DNA of 6,210 bases, from NCBI GenBank assembly GCA_002705485.1, contig PAGT01000016.1:60774-66983 (forward strand), given 5' to 3'. This document shows, piece by piece, positions 5,588 through 6,210 of the stretch. This stretch comes from Flavobacteriales bacterium. Lineage in GTDB: Bacteria; Bacteroidota; Bacteroidia; Flavobacteriales; Flavobacteriaceae. The notes below the pieces were generated by a model, which did not search any database, was not told the origin of the DNA, and saw only the letters and a program-made list of their open reading frames with translations. Within the stretch, counting starts at the first letter, position 1. Each line of letters starts with the position of its first letter. The position numbers and the translations under genes are program-made.

Positions 5588-6210
5588 CTGCAGGCTTGAA
5601 ATAAGTTCTTTTACCATTCTTATCAAAAATATCACCTGGCGTAATATTAGGAGCTTTTTTATAGGACTCTTGTTCAAATTGTCTACCTATCCCAATTGGT
5701 TTAAGTTTTGCATTGGAAATTCTAAAATTTATTTCTTGCTTAAGCGAATCAAGAATTTGAAGATAATTTGGGTCGTTAGTAAGATTTATCATTTCGCCCG
5801 GGTCATTTTTATGATCATAAAGTTCGTAACCCAATTCTCCGTTTTCACCCCACTTAGTAAGTCTATATCGTTTTGTTTTAATTGAATAACCATTTTTCCA
5901 TTTGGTTAAAGCACTTTTTCTTACTGACGAATTGATGTCTTCAAAAATTGGTTTTAAACTTTTTCCTATAACATGATCCGGTGTATCAATTCCAGTTAAT
6001 TGCATTATTGTAGGATAAATATCTATCATTTCCACAGGCGAGTTGGTTCTTTTGCCTTGATCAATACCAGGTCCAGAAAAAATTAATGGAATTCTGGTTG
6101 AGTTTTCAAATAAAGTTTGTTTCTGCCAATGTCCATGCTCACTCAAGTGATAACCATGATCAGACGTAAAGACCACAATAGTATTTTTATCTAATCCAGT
6201 TTGTTTAAGT
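5580..6210 (-). CDS. Type I sulfatase, C-terminal part (runs off right edge)
   Basis: Formylglycine-dependent sulfatases remove sulfate esters, in marine Bacteroidota mostly from algal or animal polysaccharides. The last 209 residues are visible and the frame stays open to the window edge, so the start, any signal peptide and the CxPSR/CxAxR active-site motif cannot be seen. The metal- and sulfate-binding segment is clear: TSDHGYHLSEHGHWQKQTLFE, split as visible residues 15-26 and 27-35. D17 and H18 correspond to calcium ligands and K30 to the sulfate-contacting lysine, using the spacing in human iduronate-2-sulfatase. STRIPLIFSGPGI, a DHVIGKSLKPI segment and the GYELYDHKNDPGEMINL block are typical of the iduronate/choline-sulfatase-like group. 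Substrate is not deducible. A serine (S23) replaces the glycine usual in HLGEHG. The GTG at 6176 is internal, not the start. The stop codon overlaps the trpA start. Confidence 0.93.
   Translation of the reverse strand, partial: LKQTGLDKNTIVVFTSDHGYHLSEHGHWQKQTLFENSTRIPLIFSGPGIDQGKRTNSPVEMIDIYPTIMQLTGIDTPDHVIGKSLKPIFEDINSSVRKSALTKWKNGYSIKTKRYRLTKWGENGELGYELYDHKNDPGEMINLTNDPNYLQILDSLKQEINFRISNAKLKPIGIGRQFEQESYKKAPNITPGDIFDKNGKRTYFKPADE

Noticed and set aside
5588..5677. In-frame upstream extension of trpA by 30 codons
   Set aside because: It lies wholly inside the sulfatase coding sequence and precedes the normal TrpA N-terminus; the ATG at 5587 gives family length.
5562..5885. 107-codon plus-strand open frame across the sulfatase-trpA junction
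   Set aside because: Antisense to two conserved genes; its low-complexity hydrophobic composition is what AT-rich antisense gives.
6174..6176. GTG at 6176 as the sulfatase start
   Set aside because: The reading frame and family similarity (LDKNTIVVFTSDHG) continue upstream to the window edge, so this is an internal valine.

Overview
The window is AT-rich, densely packed bacterial DNA, most likely from a marine, streamlined member of the Bacteroidota (flavobacterial lineage). Three things suggest this. The gene neighbourhoods pyrE/NUDIX/coaD and ddl/PASTA/rluD are ones I recognise from that phylum. No start codon has a Shine-Dalgarno sequence. Short upstream regions carry TAnnTTTG boxes, the -7 element of Bacteroidota primary promoters. 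The genetic code looks standard, with TAA, TAG and TGA all used as stops. Nine protein genes are supported. I see no tRNA, rRNA, CRISPR array, insertion sequence or riboswitch, and no gene-free stretch over 72 bp. About 136 of 6210 bases lie outside genes.

Layout: the 5' part of pyrE runs leftward off the start of the window (1-342). A NUDIX hydrolase gene diverges from it, with only 7 bp between the two start codons (350-928). It converges on coaD, and their stop codons overlap by 4 bp. coaD lies downstream of ddl on the minus strand with an 18-bp gap (925-2370). A 72-bp divergent regulatory region separates ddl from the rightward genes PASTA protein, rluD and yaaA (2443-4822). yaaA abuts trpA stop-to-stop with no bases between them. 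trpA lies downstream of, and overlaps by 8 bp, a type I sulfatase gene that runs off the right edge (5580-6210).

Roles: almost everything is core housekeeping. The genes cover pyrimidine synthesis (pyrE), coenzyme A synthesis (coaD), peptidoglycan precursor synthesis (ddl) with a membrane-anchored PASTA protein, 23S rRNA pseudouridylation (rluD family), peroxide and iron stress (yaaA) and tryptophan synthesis (trpA). The exception is the sulfatase, a catabolic-type enzyme whose coupling to trpA is the most unusual arrangement here. I found no convincing new defence, mobile or biosynthetic system. The points worth a second look are architectural: promoters that overlap start codons, terminator-free convergent junctions, the sulfatase-trpA overlap, and the poorly characterised PASTA protein and NUDIX N-terminal region.
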